Assembly: GCA_934699585.1 (NCBI GenBank)
Contig: CAKUWY010000024.1
Coordinates: 1-36,805 of the forward strand
Reading direction: 5' to 3'
Origin: an uncultured Fibrobacter sp.
Lineage (GTDB): Bacteria; Fibrobacterota; Fibrobacteria; Fibrobacterales; Fibrobacteraceae
DNA: 36,805 nucleotides
The notes beneath the pieces are model-generated. The model was not told where the DNA came from. It did not search any database and saw only the letters and a list, made by a program, of their open reading frames with translations. Shown here in pieces: positions 33,892-36,805 of the stretch. How positions within the stretch are numbered: position 1 is the first letter of the stretch; every line of letters starts with the position of its first letter. The translations under genes and the position numbers were made by a program.

Positions 33892-35409
33892 TTATTTCAT
33901 ATCCGTGCGCTTGAATTCGATACGACGATTCTGCGCACGCCCTTCGGGGGTTTTGTTGGAGGCCACCGGCTTGGTGTCACCCATACCGGATGTTGTAATA
34001 CGGCTTTCGGAAATTCCCTTTTCTACAAGGAAGTTCTTCACAGCTTCGGCGCGGTCAGCGGAGAGCTGCTTGTTCTTGGCCTTGTTGCCCTGGTTATCCG
34101 TGTGGCCTACGATTTCAAACGTAGCGTCGGTGAAGGTTTCCATGATGTCCACCACCTTCATGAGGGAGATGTAGGAATCCTGAGTGATGGTCGCCTTACC
34201 GGATTCAAAGTTCACGCCTTCGAGCACAAAGACCTTCTTGGGCGGCTGGGGCACTTCGTCCGGGCATCCGTCGTCGTCCTTGTAGTCGTTGATAGTTTCG
34301 GGCTGTTCGGGGCACAGGTCAACGCTCTTACATACGTGGGCGAAATTGGCCTGCATGGCCTTGGCTTCGACCCAAGGATCGCAAATACCGTCACGGTCGT
34401 TGTCGGCATCCGGGCAACCATCGTCATCCTGGTAACCGTCAAAGTCTTCGCCTTCTTCGGGGCAGTTGTCTACACCGGTACAGACCGATGCGTATTTGTC
34501 TGCAAGACCTTCTTCGGTGACCCAAGGATCGCACATGCCGTCGGCATCGGAGTCCGGGTTACGGGTCTCTTCTACCTCCTCTTCTTCTTTCTCAATCTCA
34601 GTAGCAGTAAGGCCGATATCCAACTTACCCTTTCCACGCTTGAGCATCGGCGAGGTGGACTGGCAGTAGAAGTTCGGCTTCGAAAGAGAGTGGTTGATGA
34701 ACTTCGGATCAAGGGAAACGTTGGTACGGTTCACCTTGATGAACTGGTTGAAGGGGTAGTAGTTCTTGTAAATGTTGTTGTACTCCACCTTGGTCTGACC
34801 AGCAGCAGGGTCGGCAAACACACCGTAGTAGTGGTTTTCCATAAAGATGTTGTTGGTGGCGATGACGTTGGTGGGGCCCTTCAATGCAAGGCCGGAGTAG
34901 CCATTGCGGAGCACCACGTTCTGTTCGATGGATGCATCCAGCGCCTTAGCACCCCAAGCAAGGATGCCGGACCAGCGGTTGCCGTACACCACGTTATTGC
35001 GGAGGTGAGGAAGCGAGATGAAGGCTCCGATACCGGTGGCCTTGTTATCCAGCACGTAGCAGTGGTGGATATAGGGGGCGGCGTTTTCACAAAGGATACC
35101 TTCGAGACCGTTCCTGATAGTGAAGTGCGACATCTCGGCGCCCGAAGTACCCATGACGGTCGGACCGTTTCGGCCACCATCGATGATAGTCGTGAGAGGA
35201 TCTTCACCTTTCAAGACCACATCCATCACCAAGGTAATGTTTTCGTTGTAGGTGCCACGCTTTACCAAGATGGTATCGCCAGCATCCGCATTGCCAAGAG
35301 CGTCGGCAATCTTTGAGTAATCGCCAGGCACATTGATATTCTTTGCCATGGCGGTTCCAGAAAGAAGCATCGCCCCGGCCGTTACTAAGACCAGTTTCTT
35401 TAGGGTCAT
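33892..35409 (-). CDS. Beta-helix / thrombospondin type 3 / OmpA-domain outer-membrane protein, 505 aa
   Basis: ATG 35409 (MTLKKLVLVTAG) is chosen; a TTG at 35427 is in frame but has no Shine-Dalgarno. After the signal peptide, residues of about 20-270 look like a right-handed beta-helix of the NosD/pectate-lyase type (INVPGDYSKIADALGNADAGDTILV, then many NNIF/NVV turns). Residues of about 285-375 hold two calcium-binding thrombospondin type 3 segments (DSDADGMCDPW, EDFDGYQDDDGCPDADNDRDGICDPW) with paired cysteines. The end is a typical OmpA peptidoglycan-binding domain (FEIVGHTDNQG, LSADRAEAVKNFL, QNRRIEF). It would anchor an extracellular or surface beta-helix to the cell wall. It is the first gene of the seven-gene cluster. 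Confidence 0.9.
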   Translation of the reverse strand: MTLKKLVLVTAGAMLLSGTAMAKNINVPGDYSKIADALGNADAGDTILVKRGTYNENITLVMDVVLKGEDPLTTIIDGGRNGPTVMGTSGAEMSHFTIRNGLEGILCENAAPYIHHCYVLDNKATGIGAFISLPHLRNNVVYGNRWSGILAWGAKALDASIEQNVVLRNGYSGLALKGPTNVIATNNIFMENHYYGVFADPAAGQTKVEYNNIYKNYYPFNQFIKVNRTNVSLDPKFINHSLSKPNFYCQSTSPMLKRGKGKLDIGLTATEIEKEEEEVEETRNPDSDADGMCDPWVTEEGLADKYASVCTGVDNCPEEGEDFDGYQDDDGCPDADNDRDGICDPWVEAKAMQANFAHVCKSVDLCPEQPETINDYKDDDGCPDEVPQPPKKVFVLEGVNFESGKATITQDSYISLMKVVDIMETFTDATFEIVGHTDNQGNKAKNKQLSADRAEAVKNFLVEKGISESRITTSGMGDTKPVASNKTPEGRAQNRRIEFKRTDMK

Positions 35410-35460
35410 ACTGCTACGTTTCTCCAATCATAGAACACATAAATTCGTTTAACGTTATCA

Positions 35461-35586
35461 TTTGCCAAGACTGACAAACACAAACTTAGATGGGAATATA
35501 CCTCAAAAATTGCGTTTAGTCAAACCAATTCTGCGAAAAAAGCCGATTTTTCGCAGAAAATTGACCCGTTGTCAGTCTTATGCAAA
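35461..35586. repeat. Nested inverted repeat, MITE-like
   Basis: The left arm (35461-35477) reads TTTGCcAAGACTGACAA and the right arm (35569-35586) is its inverse, TTGTCAGTCTTatGCAAA. Sixteen bases pair, with only c against at unmatched. Between them lies a perfect 12-bp hairpin (35529-35558). No target-site duplication is evident. The element fills most of the gap between the histone gene and the OmpA-like gene. Confidence 0.6.
35529..35558. terminator. Perfect 12-bp hairpin, possible terminator of the histone gene
   Basis: TTCTGCGAAAAA and TTTTTCGCAGAA pair perfectly around a 6-base loop. On the minus strand it comes 36 bases after the histone gene stop, and part of the stem is itself a U run. 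It could terminate that gene or, upstream of the OmpA-like gene, act as a leader structure. Confidence 0.5.
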
Positions 35587-35593
35587 GCAAAAG

Positions 35594-35794
35594 TTACGAT
35601 TCAGAAGCCTGAGACTCCTTCACGTCCTCCTTCTTCGCCCCCTGGATGGACACGCGAATCTCCTGGCAGGTCTTCTTGATGTCCTGCAGGACTTTGCGGG
35701 CACGGGTGCCGGCGGACTTGTTACCGCGCTCGAACTTTTCGTACTCGCGCTTGAAATTTTCGACTTCCAGTTCAAGGTCGTTTACTAAGCTCAT
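35594..35794 (-). CDS. Small histone H1/Hc1-like DNA-binding protein, 66 aa
   Basis: This short, basic, helical protein matches the Hc1-like histone H1 proteins seen in chlamydiae and Bacteroidota: a leading acidic helix (NDLELEVENFKREYEKFE), the hallmark GNKSAGTRARKVLQDIKKTCQEIR, and a short charged tail without the long Lys/Ala-rich extension. Such proteins bind DNA or nucleoid regions. GGGAG lies 9 bases upstream of the ATG. It is a single-gene unit, with mqnD ending 128 bases upstream. Confidence 0.85.
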   Translation of the reverse strand: MSLVNDLELEVENFKREYEKFERGNKSAGTRARKVLQDIKKTCQEIRVSIQGAKKEDVKESQASES

Positions 35795-35922
35795 AATAGA
35801 ACTCCCATAAAAAAGATGCTTTACGGAAAATAAATAAAGTTTTTGCTAAAAATTCGCCATTTTGTAAATTTTACATTACATTAACGAATTATTACAAGTT
35901 TTTTTATGGTACAAACACTTTG
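35795..35922 (-). promoter_or_regulatory. Histone gene leader, AT-rich
   Basis: These 128 bases between the mqnD stop and the histone gene are strongly AT-rich, with TTACATTACATTAACG on the plus strand. Two TTGACA words lie in the duplicated 11-mer at the mqnD end, but no good -10 box is spaced from either. It very likely holds the histone promoter, which I cannot define further. Confidence 0.35.
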
Positions 35923-36714
35923 TCAACACTTTGTCAACATCCAGAGTTTTTCCAAAGCGGCTTTACCCTTTTCGCCAATTGACTCAGAAAAGTCATTTAC
36001 AAACATTTTTATGTGAGATTCTACAACATTTTTTTCCGAAATCTGAGCTTTTTCATCAATGAAAGGAGTCACCATTTCGGGACGCGCCCAGGCCCTTTTT
36101 AGGCTTTCGCGAATTTCCGATTCGATACATTCGATTATTTCAGGTGAAAAGCTTTCACGAGCAACCGCAATTCCAAGAGGAATCGGAGTTCCTGTTTCCT
36201 GCTCCCAATAGGCACCCAAATCCTGCAGCAGATGAAGCCCATCTCGTTTCCAGGTAAAACGGTGTTCGTGGATAGTCACGCCCTGGGCTACCGAACCCGA
36301 GAGTAATCCACGATATACCTCATCAAAAAAAGCATAACCGAGGAGGGGCGAGCCTTCAAACTTTCTTTTGTACCAAAATTTGAACAAAAGGGCAGCCGTA
36401 GTATTTTTCCCTGGCAAGGTGGTTGCGCTACCAGGATCAAAAACATCCCCCATGCTTGACAACAAGAGCGGTCCGCAACCGTAACCGATGGCGCCACCAC
36501 AACCAAGCACACGGTAATTATCGCGAACCTGCGGGTATATCTGGGCACTGACTTTCGCCACGTCCAGCTTGCCCGCCATGACCATCTCGTTCAAGGTCTG
36601 AACGTCGGCGTAATGGACATCCCATTCAAAGGGGGAATCCTTTAGACCCGCGATGAGGTTTTCATAAATAAAAGTGTCGTTTGGACAGGTAGAAATGCCG
36701 AGAGAGAGACGCAT
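35923..36714 (-). CDS. mqnD: MqnD, 1,4-dihydroxy-6-naphthoate synthase, 263 aa
   Basis: MqnD converts cyclic dehypoxanthine futalosine to 1,4-dihydroxy-6-naphthoate in the futalosine route to menaquinone, in the cytoplasm. The periplasmic-binding-protein fold is recognisable from LGISTCPNDTFIYENL at the N-terminus (the S-CPNDT-F motif), KVSAQIYPQV, GCGGAIGYGCGPLLL, PGKNTTAALLF and GVTIHEHRFTW, whose His is conserved. Length is usual (about 265-285). The ATG gives the conserved N-terminus, yet no Shine-Dalgarno is present: the leader is entirely heptamer repeat. The 3' end carries an 11-bp tandem duplication across the stop codon. Confidence 0.93.
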   Translation of the reverse strand: MRLSLGISTCPNDTFIYENLIAGLKDSPFEWDVHYADVQTLNEMVMAGKLDVAKVSAQIYPQVRDNYRVLGCGGAIGYGCGPLLLSSMGDVFDPGSATTLPGKNTTAALLFKFWYKRKFEGSPLLGYAFFDEVYRGLLSGSVAQGVTIHEHRFTWKRDGLHLLQDLGAYWEQETGTPIPLGIAVARESFSPEIIECIESEIRESLKRAWARPEMVTPFIDEKAQISEKNVVESHIKMFVNDFSESIGEKGKAALEKLWMLTKC

Positions 36715-36718
36715 TGGG

Positions 36719-36805
36719 GTGTGGGGTGTGAGGTGTGGGGTGTGGGGTGTGAGGTGTGGGGTGTGAGGTGTGGGGTGTGAGGTGTGAGGTGTGGGGTGTG
36801 GGGTG
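36719..36805. repeat. Heptanucleotide tandem array GTGTGRG, running off the window
   Basis: Twelve complete heptamers plus three bases: each unit is GTGTGGG or GTGTGAG, in the order G A G G A G A G A A G G for the variable base, with no other variation. The first unit begins 4 bases upstream of the mqnD ATG, so the array fills the leader of mqnD. Confidence 0.95.

Noticed and set aside
35921..35937. Two TTGACA words as histone-gene -35 boxes
   Set aside because: No -10-like hexamer lies 16-18 bases downstream of either, so I do not call a promoter on them.
36719..36805. CRISPR-like direct repeats
   Set aside because: The units are 7 bases with no spacers. It is a simple tandem array.

Overview
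The window looks like chromosomal DNA from a Fibrobacter-like bacterium (Fibrobacterota), a Gram-negative, non-flagellated fibre degrader. This is inferred from gene content: poly-serine linkers like those in Fibrobacter secreted proteins, CBM3-like modules, a futalosine-pathway menaquinone gene (mqnD), a GlgE maltosyltransferase, a small Hc1-like histone, and a large AgmX/ExbB/ExbD/TPR/OmpA envelope cluster. Nearly every gene lies on the minus strand; the one clear exception is a traB-family gene at 14132-15304. No tRNA, rRNA, CRISPR array or insertion sequence was seen.

Region 1 (1 to about 14000, minus): a tight accessory operon. A free-standing lipoprotein gene (13391-13993) is followed by a tyrosine-rich lipoprotein, two membrane-anchored OmpH/Skp-like proteins and two giant RHS-type surface proteins. 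The last four genes overlap or nearly touch. RHS-1 has 2184 residues. RHS-2 runs off the left edge after at least 1769 residues. RHS-2 is open in one frame from 5308 to base 1, has a TTG start and signal peptide, and carries four stretches that look CBM3-like, a cadherin/PKD-like domain, a poly-Ser linker, a CBM4/9-like jelly roll and then RHS repeats. RHS polymorphic proteins carrying apparent cellulose-binding modules, co-encoded with dedicated Skp-like chaperones, form the least familiar system here.

Region 2 (14132 to 23061): traB-family gene (+), then on the minus strand a compact glgE and the classical cell-shape operon mreB-mreC-mreD-mrdA(PBP2)-rodA, with overlapping junctions from mreC to rodA. 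A short lipoprotein gene lies upstream of mreB.

Region 3 (23158 to 35409, minus): an outer-membrane barrel gene with its own terminator, preceded by a seven-gene cluster. In transcription order this is beta-helix/TSP3/OmpA protein, PorV-like barrel fused to TPRs, 1281-residue TPR protein, TolQ/ExbB, two unequal ExbD proteins and an AgmX/PglI-type TonB-like protein. One TolQ with two TolR-like subunits, TPR proteins and an AgmX-type tail resembles the Agl-Glt gliding machinery of Myxococcus. The natural inference is a proton-driven trans-envelope machine, possibly for gliding or fibre adhesion.

Region 4 (35410 to 36805): a MITE-like nested inverted repeat, an Hc1-like histone gene, mqnD, and a heptanucleotide GTGTGRG tandem array occupying the leader of mqnD and running off the right edge. 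Related heptameric repeats occur at two other gene boundaries.
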